A DNA stretch of 64,000 nt, from NCBI RefSeq assembly GCF_019977355.1, contig NZ_AP024655.1:186001-250000 (forward strand), given 5' to 3'. This DNA is from Arthrobacter sp. NicSoilB8. GTDB taxonomy: Bacteria > Actinomycetota > Actinomycetes > Actinomycetales > Micrococcaceae. Positions 33,002 through 42,387 of this stretch are shown in pieces (position 1 is the stretch's first letter; each line of letters begins with the position of its first letter). Below the pieces are notes generated by a model. That model worked only from the letters and a program-made list of their open reading frames with translations. It searched no databases and was not told the origin of the DNA. Position numbers and translations under genes: made by a program.

Positions 33002-34168
33002 TTAGTTTTCCGCGCCGGCGGCAGCGGCGCTGGATGCGGCGGCGTAGCGGCTGGCGGGCCGCGCGAGCCCCAGCTGCTCGCGGAAGGTGGCGTCCGGGGT
33101 GGTGGGGGCCAGGAGCCCGCGGCGGCGCAGCTCCGGCAGGACCAGCCGCGACAGCTCCTCCAGATCCGCCTCCAGCACGGCGGGGTGCAGGCGGACACCG
33201 TCGGCCCAGGCCAGAACCCCGGCGAGTAGTTCGGTCAGCTCAGCCGCCGACCCGACGAAACGCGCCCGCGGACTCTCCCACGCGGCGTGGCCGTTCAGCA
33301 CGGCCAGCCGGTCTGCGGCGGCCTGGCCGCGGGAGTCCAGCACGACGTCGAGCTCGGCGATCAGCGCCGGCCCGCTTCCGCCGGCGGCGAGTCCGGCCCG
33401 CGTCTCGGCGATCTCGGCGGCCAGGAGCTCGGGCGCCGGGGCCGACACCAGGAGCGCATCGGCCGCCCCGGCGGCGACCTCCTCCGGGTCCAGGAGACCG
33501 GCCGGGGCCAGCACCGGGAGCTGGCCCTGGAGCGGCCGGGGAATGATCGAGGGCCCCTTGACCGAATAGTTGCCGTTGTCGACGTCGACGTAGTGCAGCT
33601 TGTCGACGTCGAGATAGCGGCCGGTGGTGACGTCACGGATCACGGCGTCGTCCTCCCAGGAATCCCAGAGCCTGCGGCTGACCTCGATCGAATCCCCGGC
33701 CTCCCGGGAGAGCCGCGCACCGCGCACGGTGTCCCGTCCGACGGCGGCGGCATCGGCCGCGCTGGTTGAGGCGGCCACGAGCCAGCCGGCCCGGCCGCCG
33801 GACACGTAGTCCAGGCTGGCCAGCTGGGTGGAGATGTGGAACGGCTCGGTGTAGACAGTGTCCACTTCCGGGATCAGGGCGAGGGACCGCGTCACGGGAC
33901 CGACGAACGCGGCGCGCTGCAGGGCGTTGAGCCGGGCCGCAGTGTCCGGCAGCGTGGTCTCCGGCAGGCCGGCGTCGGACAGGGTCGCCGCGTGGAACCC
34001 GGCAGACTCGGCGGCCAGCAGGGTGCCGCGAAGATGATCCGGGGCCAGCACGGCGGCGGGCGCGGTGCTGGCAACCCGCCACGCGGCCGGGTGGCTGCCG
34101 GCGCCGTCGAGGTCCAGCAGCAGGAGGCCGCGTCCCTGCGGCTCGTGGTTGGCGGGAAGGGTGTTCAT
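33002..34168 (-). CDS. LLM-type flavin oxidoreductase-like protein, divergent
   Basis: 388 aa from the ATG at 34168, which overlaps the DUF1684 stop as ATGA. The luciferase-like fold is visible but weak (FHAATLSDAGL, SLDYVSGGRAGWLVAAS, SIEVSRRLWDSWEDDAV). The N-terminal strand and several flavin-site residues typical of the active group are changed. It sits between an active-looking monooxygenase and DUF1684 in one operon. It could be a second subunit or a monooxygenase of altered specificity. Confidence 0.75.
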   Translation of the reverse strand: MNTLPANHEPQGRGLLLLDLDGAGSHPAAWRVASTAPAAVLAPDHLRGTLLAAESAGFHAATLSDAGLPETTLPDTAARLNALQRAAFVGPVTRSLALIPEVDTVYTEPFHISTQLASLDYVSGGRAGWLVAASTSAADAAAVGRDTVRGARLSREAGDSIEVSRRLWDSWEDDAVIRDVTTGRYLDVDKLHYVDVDNGNYSVKGPSIIPRPLQGQLPVLAPAGLLDPEEVAAGAADALLVSAPAPELLAAEIAETRAGLAAGGSGPALIAELDVVLDSRGQAAADRLAVLNGHAAWESPRARFVGSAAELTELLAGVLAWADGVRLHPAVLEADLEELSRLVLPELRRRGLLAPTTPDATFREQLGLARPASRYAAASSAAAAGAEN

Positions 34169-35085
34169 GATGCGTCCTGACGTTCGTAAGGGATCTGTTC
34201 GCCGGCTTCGATGGCCACCGGCAGGCGGTTCTCGGCGGGCGGCAGCGGGCACGTGGCGAGGTCGGTGTAGGCGCACGGCAGGTTCACGGCCCGGTTGAAA
34301 TCGAGCAATACCGTCCCGTCGGCGCCCGGAGCCGGCACGGTGAGCGTGCGGTTGGCCGCGTACGTGGTCTTGCCCGACGTCGCGTCCGTGAAGAGGACAG
34401 ACAACGTCCCCGGTGCGTGGCCGTTGAAGGTGGTGAGGCTCAGGTCCTCACCGTGCAGCCGGAAGCGGATCTCGCCCGGTGCCTCGTAGACATGGTGGAT
34501 GCCTTCGACCGCCGCACCCACCGTGGTGGGGCGCGGTTCGTCGAACGGAACGAATATTCCCTTAATGGAATATTCTGCGTTCGGTGCGTAGACGGGCGTC
34601 CCGCGGTAGCCGGTGAGCAGGGGATTGAGCGGATGCCGCGGCCGCACCACATAGCGGCCGCCGCGCTTGGCGAGCTCGATCACAGTATGCCCGGCACCGG
34701 CGTCCTCCACCCGCAGCGTGAGCCCTTCGCGCTCGGGAACCGGGCCGAGGAGCACGCTGGCTCCGGTGCCGCCGGGGTTAAGTTCCTGCCCGTCGCGGAG
34801 GACCCGTTCGCGTGCCTCCAAAACAAGGCGGACGGCGTCGTCCTCCACGCTCCACGTGCCGGGCGCACCGTCCAGGCGGCCGGGCGTTGCGTCGAGCCAG
34901 TGCAGGTGGGTGACGGCGAGGAAGCCGTGGGGGTCGGCGCGGTGGCGTTCGTGCGCGGCGTGCCAGTCCGCCCACGCGGCTTCAAACTCCCGGTCGGGAA
35001 TGTTCCGGCGGTCAGGCTGGCCGGCACTTGGGGAGCCCTGGCCGGCGCCCGGGGAGCGGTGGTCGGTGTCAGTGGGTGTAGACAT
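34165..35085 (-). CDS. DUF1684 family protein
   Basis: 306 aa from the ATG at 35085, overlapping the preceding stop by 17 bp. After a disordered N terminus, the family signatures are WHAAHERHRADPHGFLAVTHLHWL, GTPVYAPNAEYSIKGIFVPFD and the ending DFNRAVNLPCAY..ATCPLPPAENRLPVAIEAGE. Its biochemical role is unknown. Its tight overlap with flavin monooxygenases here suggests it handles a product or intermediate of the same substrate. Confidence 0.88.
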   Translation of the reverse strand: MSTPTDTDHRSPGAGQGSPSAGQPDRRNIPDREFEAAWADWHAAHERHRADPHGFLAVTHLHWLDATPGRLDGAPGTWSVEDDAVRLVLEARERVLRDGQELNPGGTGASVLLGPVPEREGLTLRVEDAGAGHTVIELAKRGGRYVVRPRHPLNPLLTGYRGTPVYAPNAEYSIKGIFVPFDEPRPTTVGAAVEGIHHVYEAPGEIRFRLHGEDLSLTTFNGHAPGTLSVLFTDATSGKTTYAANRTLTVPAPGADGTVLLDFNRAVNLPCAYTDLATCPLPPAENRLPVAIEAGEQIPYERQDAS

Positions 35086-36243
35086 GGGAGCTCCTGTGGC
35101 TGTTGTGGTCGGCGGTGACGCGGGCTGCGGCATCGGGTTCGGTGGCCCCTGTTGCCCCGGCGGGGCTGGTTTCCGGGCGGCCGGCGTAGGGATCGCCGTC
35201 GGCCCACAGGGTGGTCGGCGCGGCGGCGCGGACGGCCGGAATGACCTCGAGCGCGAACCGCTCCAGGATTTCCAGCTGCTGGTCGAAGGGCAGTGTGGTG
35301 GGCAGGGCGATGGACTGCAGGTCGTGGCCGTAGAGGGCGTGGTAGCCGAGGATCTTGTCGATCACCTGCTCCGGGCTGCCCACCAGGGCCGGACCTTCGG
35401 CGACGGCGTGGTCGATGTCACGGTAGGGGGAGTTGTTGCCGGGAACATTGCGGCCGGTTGTGAGGGCCTCGTAGACCGGGCCGAACTGCCGCTTGGCCTC
35501 CTGCGTGGTGTCCGCGATGAACACCCCGCCAGCCCCGGAGCCGGAGCCCAGGTACTGGTGCCGGGGATCATGGCCGTGCCGTGCGTATTCCTCCCGGTAG
35601 TGGTCGATCAGCACCTTGTAGTTTTCGCGCGGCTGGATCGCGTTGGCCGTGAACAGCGGATCGCCCCATTGCGCCGCCAGGGCCGCCGAGGTGAGGCTGG
35701 TGGCGGAACCGTGCCACACCCGCGGCGCGCCGGCGAAGGGCCGCGGCGTGGTGGTGGTGGGCTCGGTCAGCGCGGTGCGGAACCTCCCGGACCACGTGAC
35801 GTTCTCCTCGGTCCAGAGCCGGCGGAGCAGGCCGTATTTCTCGGCGAGGAGCTCCCACTGATCCGCCAGGTCCAGGCCGAACAGCGGGTACTGCAGCACC
35901 TCGTTGCCCTTGCCGATGACCAGTTCCAGCCGACCGCGGCTGAGCTGATCGATCGTGGCATAGTCCTCCGCGACCCGCACCGGGTCCAGTACGGACAGCA
36001 CGGTCACGCCGCTTTGCAGCCGGATCCTGGACGTGACCGCGGCGATGGCGGCGAGCACGGTGGTGGGGAGGAGGAGATGAACTCGCCCGCGTGGCGTTCC
36101 CCCACGGAGAAGCTGTCGTAGCCGAGCGCCTCGGCCCGGCGCGCCGTTTCCACCACCTGGTTGAGCCGGTCAGCGGTGGAAACGATCTCACCGGTGACGG
36201 GGTTCTTCAGGTGCGGGATGATGTCGAGGACCTGGAACTTCAC
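35069..36243 (-). pseudogene. LLM flavin-dependent monooxygenase with a -1 frameshift
   Basis: The gene starts at 36243 (MKFQVLDIIPHLKN), overlapping the binding-protein stop by 4 bp, and reads well to HAGEFISSSP. It then shifts. The continuation (LAAIAAVTSRIRLQSGVTVLS) is in another frame that runs to 35069. One extra C in the C-run near 36064-36070 would restore ~391 codons (ISSSPTTVLAAI). All other parts of a luciferase-like enzyme are intact (SRGRLELVIGKGNEV, GSPEQVIDKILGY). The single base lies in a CTCCTCCTCCCC tract, so it may be a sequencing error, phase variation or a recent mutation. Confidence 0.8.
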
Positions 36244-37298
36244 TGTGTTTTCCCCGCTTCGGTTTTCCCTGCCGGGGCCCCGAAGTTGGCCTCGGTGACG
36301 GTCTTGGACTCGGGCAGGGCTTCCTCGGAGAGGCCCCAGCGGTCCAGGACCTTGGCGTAGGAGCCGTCCTTGATCGCGGAGTTCAGTGCGTCCGTGATGG
36401 CCGGGGCCAGGCCGTTGCCTTTGAGCGTGGTGGCGGCGACCAGGGTCTCGGACGGCCAGCCGGCGTTGACCTTGCCCACCACTTTGAGGTCCTCGCGGGT
36501 GTTTTCGCGGTACGTGACGGACGGGTAGGGCGCGAGGTTCAGGTCGGTGCGCCCTGAGGACAGGGCCAGGATGGTGTCCGCGTCGGAGGAGTAGTACTGC
36601 AGCAGCGCCGGCGCCTTGCCTTTGGCCTCCAGTTCCTTGTTCCAGGCGATCAGGATCTTCTCCTGGTTGGTGCCCGAGCCCACGGAAATCTTCAGGCCGG
36701 AGATGTCATCGGAGCCTTTGATGGTGTAGCTGGAGCTCTTTTTGGCCTCGAAGCCCATGTACGCGGCCCGGTAGCTGGAGAAGTCGAAGAGCTTCACGCG
36801 GGCGGCGTTGATGCCCACGTTCGAGAACACGGCCTCGAAATCGCCGGACTGGGTCTTCAGCGGCCAGTTCTCCCACGAGGTCACCTGCACATCCAGGTCC
36901 AGGCCCAGCTTGTCAGCGACCAGCTGGGCCAGGTCCACCTCGACGCCGATCGGGGTCTTGTCGTCCGTGGCGTGGAAGGAGAGCGGGATCGCGCCCGCCG
37001 TCGTGGCGACGGTGAGCTTTCCGTCCTTGCTGATCAGCGCGGGGACTTCCGCGGCCAGGGCCGCGTCCTTTGCCGCCCGGATCCGCTGCTGGTCCGGCGA
37101 GGTGTTGTAGACGACGCCGTTGCGCGCCGCCGTCGTCGCCGGCTGCCCGCCTGACGCGGCAGAGGCGCCGGGGTCGGAGCAGGCGCTCAGCGCCAGCGTG
37201 CCGGACAGGGCGCCGATGAGGACGACGGCGGGAAGCGCCGCACGCCGGCTGGGACCAGTGCCGGGGCGGACGGTGCGGAGGGCGGTGCGGATTGCCAT
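36240..37298 (-). CDS. Family 3 ABC substrate-binding lipoprotein of the organosulfur operon
   Basis: 352 aa, ATG at 37298 after TAAGGA. Signal with lipobox LSAC near residue 40, then SBP3 signatures DGKLTVATTAGAIPLSF, KTPIGVEVDLAQLVADKLGL, VGSGTNQEKILIAWN and VLDRWGLSEE. It is paralogous to the orphan binding protein at 30380. It is followed by monooxygenases and preceded by ATPase and permease in one operon. Inference: it binds an S- or N-substituted amino acid such as an S-alkylcysteine. Confidence 0.88.
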   Translation of the reverse strand: MAIRTALRTVRPGTGPSRRAALPAVVLIGALSGTLALSACSDPGASAASGGQPATTAARNGVVYNTSPDQQRIRAAKDAALAAEVPALISKDGKLTVATTAGAIPLSFHATDDKTPIGVEVDLAQLVADKLGLDLDVQVTSWENWPLKTQSGDFEAVFSNVGINAARVKLFDFSSYRAAYMGFEAKKSSSYTIKGSDDISGLKISVGSGTNQEKILIAWNKELEAKGKAPALLQYYSSDADTILALSSGRTDLNLAPYPSVTYRENTREDLKVVGKVNAGWPSETLVAATTLKGNGLAPAITDALNSAIKDGSYAKVLDRWGLSEEALPESKTVTEANFGAPAGKTEAGKTQ

Positions 37299-37309
37299 GG
37301 GGGTGTTCC

Positions 37310-38173
37310 TTAGATGTTGAAAGCGGGTTCGATCACTTTGGAGAAGAAGCTCCGGGTGCGTTCTTCCCGCGGGTTGGTGAAAATCTCTTGGGGTGTGCCT
37401 TGCTCGACAATCTGGCCCTGGTCCATGAACACCACCGTGTCGGCGACGTCGCGGGCGAAGCCCATCTCATGCGTGACGATGACCAGCGTGGTGCCGGACT
37501 TGGCAAGCTCGCGGATGACGTCCAGGACCTCGTTGACCAGTTCCGGGTCCAGGGCCGAGGTGGGCTCGTCGAAGAGGAGGATCTTCGGGTCCAGGGCCAG
37601 GGCCCGGGCGATCGCGACGCGCTGCTGCTGGCCGCCGGAAAGCTGGCGCGGGTAGGCGCCGGCCCGGTCCTTCAACCCCACCCGGTCCAGCAGTTCAAGG
37701 CCGCGTTCGCGGGCCTCGGCCTTGGTAAGCCGGGGTTTCCCGGCCCGCGGCGCGACGACGGGTGCCTCGGTGACGTTTTCCAGCGCGGTCAGGTGCGGGA
37801 ACAGGTTGAAATTCTGGAACACCATGCCGATCTCGGTGCGCTGCTTCAGGATCTCCTTTTCGCGGAGCTCGTGGAGCCGATGGCCCCGGACCTCGTAGCC
37901 CACCAGCGTGCCGTCGATGGCGATGAACCCGGCGTCGACCTTTTCCAGATGGTTGATGGTGCGCAGAAGGGTGGACTTGCCGGACCCGGACGGGCCGACG
38001 ATCACGGCGACGCCGCCAGGCTCGACCGTCAGCGTGATGCCCTTGAGGACTTCCGTGGCGCCGAAGGACTTGCGGACCTTGGTGATCTCGACAAGGCCGC
38101 GTGTGGCGTGGCGCGTCTCAGCTGTTTCAGTGGCGCCGGAGGTTTCAGCGGCGGTGAGGGCTGCGGTGCTCAT
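37310..38173 (-). CDS. Amino-acid-type ABC transporter ATPase
   Basis: 287 aa from the ATG at 38173, overlapping the permease stop by 4 bp. The frame is open far upstream but this lies in the permease gene. Walker A is GPSGSGKST, the Q-loop [10 protein letters not shown], the signature LSGGQQQR, Walker [14 protein letters not shown] and the H-loop VTHEMGFA. It is of the GlnQ/HisP/TcyN type. It powers import of the substrate carried by the 36240 and perhaps 30380 binding proteins. Confidence 0.93.
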   Translation of the reverse strand: MSTAALTAAETSGATETAETRHATRGLVEITKVRKSFGATEVLKGITLTVEPGGVAVIVGPSGSGKSTLLRTINHLEKVDAGFIAIDGTLVGYEVRGHRLHELREKEILKQRTEIGMVFQNFNLFPHLTALENVTEAPVVAPRAGKPRLTKAEARERGLELLDRVGLKDRAGAYPRQLSGGQQQRVAIARALALDPKILLFDEPTSALDPELVNEVLDVIRELAKSGTTLVIVTHEMGFARDVADTVVFMDQGQIVEQGTPQEIFTNPREERTRSFFSKVIEPAFNI

Positions 38174-39303
38174 CGGGTGCCCCTTTCCTGGGTGGATTCC
38201 CTTGTGGCGGGCGCATGCGTGGCCAGGAATTTGCGGGCCTTCTGCAGCGGGGTCAGGGGCAGCGTGCGGACGGCGCCCCTGGAGTAGTGCCGCTCGATGT
38301 AGTACTGGAAGACGCTCAGGACCGAGGTGATGACGATGTACCAGAGGGTGGCCACGAGCAGCAGCGGCAGGACCTGCTGGGTCCGGTTGTAGATGACCTG
38401 AACGGTGTAGAACAGCTCGGAGTAGGCCAGGACATAGACGATCGAGGTGCCCTTGACCAGGCCGATCACCTCGTTGAAGGCGGTGGGCAGGATGGCCCGC
38501 ATGGCCTGGGGCAGGACGATCCTGGTGGAGCGCCGCCAGGCCGGGATGCCCAGCGCGGCCGCGGCCTCCAGCTGGCCCTGGTCCACGGAGAGGATGCCGC
38601 CGCGGATGATCTCGGCCGAATAGGCGGCCTGGTTCAGGGTCAGGCCGAGGACCGCGGCGGCGAACTGGCTGATCAGGGTGGTGGTCTGCGCCTCGAAGAA
38701 GCGCACGTCCGTGAAGGGGATGCCTACGCTGATTTTCTCGTAGAGGTAGCCCAGGTTGTACCAGAGCAGCATCTGCACCAGCAGCGGGGTGGAGCGGAAG
38801 ATCCAGGAGAACGTCCAGGACACCGAGACCAGCAGCGGGGACGCGGAGAGCCGCATCAGGGCCAGGACGAACCCCAGGATGAAGCCGAGCGCCCCGGAGA
38901 TCGCCGTCAGCTTGAGGGTCTCCAGCAGGCCGTTCACGATCGACTGCGCGGTGAACCACTGCGCCACCACGCCCCACTCCCAGCGCGGGTTGGTGGCCAG
39001 GGACAAGGCAATGCCGGCGACGCCGAGGCCGACGACGGCCGTCCCCACCCAGCGCCACGGGTGGCGGGCGGGTACCAGCCGGTAGTCGGCGTAGTCGGTG
39101 GCGGCCCTGCGGGCCGCCGGCGCGGCACTTCCGGTCGGCGCGGGGGCGGCGGCGTTCCCACTGCCGGCGCTGACCTCGCCGGGCGCCGCGACGCCGGGGC
39201 CGGTGGCGGCTGGGCCGGTGTGGGCCGTACCGGGTGCGGATTCGGTGCCGGCGGACGCCGGCTCCGGGGCGGACTGCGCCACCGGGGTTGCTGTTGAACT
39301 CAT
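38170..39303 (-). CDS. Amino-acid-type ABC transporter permease
   Basis: 377 aa from the ATG at 39303. An ATG 7 codons earlier is possible. Residues 1-75 are a low-complexity Ala/Pro/Gly tail that is longer than usual. Then come a hydrophobic segment near 95 and the HisM-type permease core (QSIVNGLLETLKLTAISGA, ending in PTAFNEVIGLVKGTSIVYVLA). It is the first gene of the seven-gene operon. Its promoter should lie in 39304-39549, shared with the divergent FAD protein gene. Confidence 0.9.
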   Translation of the reverse strand: MSSTATPVAQSAPEPASAGTESAPGTAHTGPAATGPGVAAPGEVSAGSGNAAAPAPTGSAAPAARRAATDYADYRLVPARHPWRWVGTAVVGLGVAGIALSLATNPRWEWGVVAQWFTAQSIVNGLLETLKLTAISGALGFILGFVLALMRLSASPLLVSVSWTFSWIFRSTPLLVQMLLWYNLGYLYEKISVGIPFTDVRFFEAQTTTLISQFAAAVLGLTLNQAAYSAEIIRGGILSVDQGQLEAAAALGIPAWRRSTRIVLPQAMRAILPTAFNEVIGLVKGTSIVYVLAYSELFYTVQVIYNRTQQVLPLLLVATLWYIVITSVLSVFQYYIERHYSRGAVRTLPLTPLQKARKFLATHAPATRESTQERGTR

Positions 39304-39549
39304 GCGCCACCTCGCTTCTTCCATTTGCTGTGTGGGGTTCGGTTGGCTGCCAATCTAGGGGCCGCCGAAATCACCCGGCAAGGCGGGAAGTTGCATGCGT
39401 TCACGCGGGTTCGCACTGCGTCACACGACGAATTCTTGCCTCGATTTACGCCCCGTTACGCGGGGTGAACGGCCGTGACCGGCGCCTCGACCGGCCAGGA
39501 TTCGGCTGCCTAGCATGAGGGCTCCGAACCAGACCCGCAGGAGGTCCCC

Positions 39550-41610
39550 ATGCCAGTGAATGCCCCATCCGTGGTTCTCATCGGCGGCGGCCCGCGGACG
39601 GCCGGGCTGCTGGAACGCCTGGGCGCCAACCGGCCGGAGCTCCTCGCCGGCGCACTCCAGATCCACGTGGTGGAGCCGCACACTCCGGGGTCCGGCAGGA
39701 TCTGGCGCTATGAGCAGCATCCGGGACTGATGCTCAACTCCGCGGCGGGGGATGTCACGATGTTCACCGACGCATCCGTCCAGTGCGAGGGTCCCGCCGT
39801 CGAGGGGCCGGGACTGGCCGAGTGGGCCGCGGGGGTCCTGGACGGCTCCATCGCAGACGTGCCGGAGCTCCCGGGGGAGCTTTGGGCCCAGCTCCGTGCC
39901 CTCACCGGCACCACGTTCCCCACCCGGCAGCTGCAGAGCGTCTACCTCGAATGGTTCTTCCGCCGCTCCGTCGACGCCCTCGGCCCGGACACCACCGTCA
40001 CGGTGCACCGGGACACGGCGTCCGCCGTCGAACGCGTGGCCGTCGGTCCGGACGCGGGAGAACCGGGAGCGGGCGACCCGGAACAGGACGGGGAACAGGG
40101 CGGAGAACAGGGCGGCGAACGCTACCGCGTCCGGCTGGCCGGCGGCACGGTGCTGCACGCCGACGTCGTGGTCGCCTCCCTGGGGCACACTGATTCACTG
40201 CCGGACCGCGAGTCCGCTGCGTGGGCCGGCTTTGCCGCCCGCCACGGCGCGTTCCACGCGGCGCCCAGCTACACCACCGACGTCGACTACTCGCCGCTCG
40301 CCGCCGGCCAGGACGTCATTGTCTCCGGCATGGGCCTGGCTTTCGTGGACCTGCTGGTCCTGCTCATGGAGGGCCGCGGCGGCCGGTTCGAGGAGCTGCC
40401 CGACGGCGGCCTGCGCTACCTGCCCTCCGGTGCCGAGCCGCGGTTGTGGGCAGGCTCCCGCCGCGGCGTGCCCTACCACTCCAAGATCACCTCTGCCCTG
40501 CGCGGCGAAGCAGCGGGGGAACCCGCGTTCTTCACTGCCCACGCTGTCGGGGCGCTGCTGAGTGCGCCCGGCGAGCTGGACTTCCGCGCCCAGCTTTGGC
40601 CCCTGATCGCCAAGGACGCGGGCTACGCGTACTACCGCGAGCTTTTCACCGGCTACCCGGAGCGGGTCCGGATCGGCTGGCAGGAATTCGCCGAGCGCTT
40701 CTCCGCCGCGGACTGGTACAGCCAGGACCGCCACCGGCTCGTCACCGAGTCCGTTCCGGACACCGGGCTCCACCTGGACCTCGAACGGCTGGACCATCCC
40801 TTCGCGGGCCGCGTCTTCGCCGGCCCCGCCGACGTCCAGGCCGCGGTGACGGCCTACATCGGCCGCGACCTTGAGCTGCGCACCGGGCCGGACCATTCGG
40901 AGACTCTGGCCCTGTTCAGTTCCCTGCTCAAGTCCTACATGGACCTGAGCCGGCTGGTGCCCTCCGAGCGGCTGAACGCGCGCTCGCAGCGCGAGGTCCA
41001 GGGCTGGTGGCACGGCTTCTTCAGCTTCATCGATTCCGGGCCGCCGCCGCGCAGGCTGCGGGAGATGCTGGCGATCCACCGGGCCGGGCTACTGCAGTTC
41101 ATCGGCCCGGGGCTCGAAATCGACGCCGCGGAGTACTCGGGACGGTTCGTCGCCCGCTCGGCCCAGTCCGGGATCGCTGTGTCAGCGACGGCCCTGATCG
41201 AGGCCCGGCTCCCGGCGCCGTCGGTGGTCCGGTCCGCGAACCCGCTGCTGCGCCAACTGCACACCTCAGGACTCGGCACCGAGCAGCAGCTCCTGACCGC
41301 GGACGGCACCCACGCGACGGGACGGCTCTTGGTGTCCGCCCACAACGAGCTGATCAGCCCGGTCGGGGAGCGGCGGCGCCGGCTGTTCGGCGTCGGGCCC
41401 GGCACCTCCGGATGGGGTGCGGGCGCCTTCGCCCGGCCCGGCAGCAATGCCGCGCCGTTCCGCGAAAACGACGCCCTGGCCCGGCGCATCCTGAACCTGC
41501 TGGCCGGAGGGAACGCGGGCCGGGGCAGCCACGGGCACCTCAGCAACGGGCACCTCAGCAACGAACACGCGGTGCCGCAGGCCGCCGCCCGCGGAAAGGA
41601 GCGGGCATGA
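39550..41610 (+). CDS. FAD/NAD(P)-binding oxidoreductase-like protein
   Basis: 686 aa with GCAGGAGG upstream. The N-terminal Rossmann motif VVLIGGGPRTAGLLERL and HTPGSGRIWR, plus LMLNSAAGDVTMF, identify the FAD-NAD(P)-binding family of large actinobacterial proteins. A second hydrophobic strand, VIVSGMGLAFVDLLVLL, is a further nucleotide fold. An acidic insert rich in GEQGGE repeats lies near residue 178-190. Substrate is unknown. It is divergent from the organosulfur operon and overlaps the acetyltransferase gene by 4 bp, so it probably belongs to the same pathway. Confidence 0.85.
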   Translation: MPVNAPSVVLIGGGPRTAGLLERLGANRPELLAGALQIHVVEPHTPGSGRIWRYEQHPGLMLNSAAGDVTMFTDASVQCEGPAVEGPGLAEWAAGVLDGSIADVPELPGELWAQLRALTGTTFPTRQLQSVYLEWFFRRSVDALGPDTTVTVHRDTASAVERVAVGPDAGEPGAGDPEQDGEQGGEQGGERYRVRLAGGTVLHADVVVASLGHTDSLPDRESAAWAGFAARHGAFHAAPSYTTDVDYSPLAAGQDVIVSGMGLAFVDLLVLLMEGRGGRFEELPDGGLRYLPSGAEPRLWAGSRRGVPYHSKITSALRGEAAGEPAFFTAHAVGALLSAPGELDFRAQLWPLIAKDAGYAYYRELFTGYPERVRIGWQEFAERFSAADWYSQDRHRLVTESVPDTGLHLDLERLDHPFAGRVFAGPADVQAAVTAYIGRDLELRTGPDHSETLALFSSLLKSYMDLSRLVPSERLNARSQREVQGWWHGFFSFIDSGPPPRRLREMLAIHRAGLLQFIGPGLEIDAAEYSGRFVARSAQSGIAVSATALIEARLPAPSVVRSANPLLRQLHTSGLGTEQQLLTADGTHATGRLLVSAHNELISPVGERRRRLFGVGPGTSGWGAGAFARPGSNAAPFRENDALARRILNLLAGGNAGRGSHGHLSNGHLSNEHAVPQAAARGKERA

Positions 41611-42242
41611 CCCCCTCACCACTTCAGGCGCAGCCCTTGGAGGTCCAGCCCGTGGAGTCCCAGTCGGTGGACCCCCGGCCCTTGGATCCCTCCGTGTTGA
41701 CGGTCCTCAACCTTCCCATGAGCGATCCCAGGGTCCGCCCGCTCCTGGATGAACTCGCACTCGAATACGACACCCGCTACGGCAACCTCTTTGGCCGGGG
41801 AGCCGCCGCGGAGGAACTCGGCCGCTACCCGGCCAAGGAATTTGCCGCGCCGGGCGGGGCCCTCCTGATTGTGCGGGAGAACGGCGAATCCGTGGCGGGC
41901 GGCGCCTTCCGCCGGCACGGGCCGCGGACAGCCGAGTTCAAGCGGATCTGGACGCATTCGGCCCATCGCCGCCGGGGACTTGCCCGGCTTGTCCTCGCCG
42001 AGCTGGAGGCGCTGGCAGCCCGCCGCGGCTACCGGCAGGTCTACCTGACCACCGGCCCCCGCCAGCCGGAGGCGAAACACCTCTACCTGAACACCGGCTA
42101 CGAAGCGCAGTTCGATCTCTCCGCCGATCCCGAAACCATCGGACCACTGGCCTTCACCAAGGACATCACCAACCCAACCCCCAACCCCAACCCCAACGCG
42201 GGGTCACATACGGCCCATCCGGGGCCCCGGGATGGGCGCTAA
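41607..42242 (+). CDS. GNAT-family N-acetyltransferase
   Basis: 211 aa from the ATG at 41607 (AAAGGAGCGGGC upstream), overlapping the FAD-protein stop. The acetyl-CoA loop is HSAHRRRGLARLVLAELEALA, followed by HLYLNTGYEA, the usual GNAT ending. Residues 1-28 are a repetitive Q/P/V/D tail. The last ~20 residues (NPTPNPNPNAGSHTAHPG..) and the stop are encoded by a palindromic repeat. Inference: it may acetylate S-alkylcysteines before oxidation, as SnaA and YxeL do in Bacillus. Confidence 0.82.
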   Translation: MTPSPLQAQPLEVQPVESQSVDPRPLDPSVLTVLNLPMSDPRVRPLLDELALEYDTRYGNLFGRGAAAEELGRYPAKEFAAPGGALLIVRENGESVAGGAFRRHGPRTAEFKRIWTHSAHRRRGLARLVLAELEALAARRGYRQVYLTTGPRQPEAKHLYLNTGYEAQFDLSADPETIGPLAFTKDITNPTPNPNPNAGSHTAHPGPRDGR

Positions 42243-42256
42243 GTGACCCCGCGTTG
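42194..42256. repeat. Second copy of the large palindromic repeat
   Basis: The outer stem CAACGCGGGGTCAC (42194-42207) pairs with GTGACCCCGCGTTG (42243-42256). The inner stem GCCCATCC (42213-42220) pairs with GGATGGGC (42230-42237). The first 49 bases are inside the acetyltransferase frame and supply its stop codon. It matches the element at 31387 in its ends and core. Confidence 0.85.
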
Positions 42257-42387
42257 CTTGGACGGGGCGTAGCCTGCCGCGGGCCGGGGACCGGTGCTTC
42301 GGGCTAGAGTTCCATATGGGGTTCACCCCCAGGACGAAGTTTTCAGGAGCCGCCACCAGACGGCGGAGAAGCACCCGGGAGTCATCA

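Noticed and set aside
31711..33546. 611-codon plus-strand open frame
   Set aside because: Antisense to two monooxygenase-type genes. No motifs or ribosome site, typical high-GC shadow.
37310..39310. Apparent 666-codon fusion including the ABC ATPase
   Set aside because: The upstream part is a second frame of the permease gene. The ATPase start at 38173 overlaps the permease stop as ATGA.
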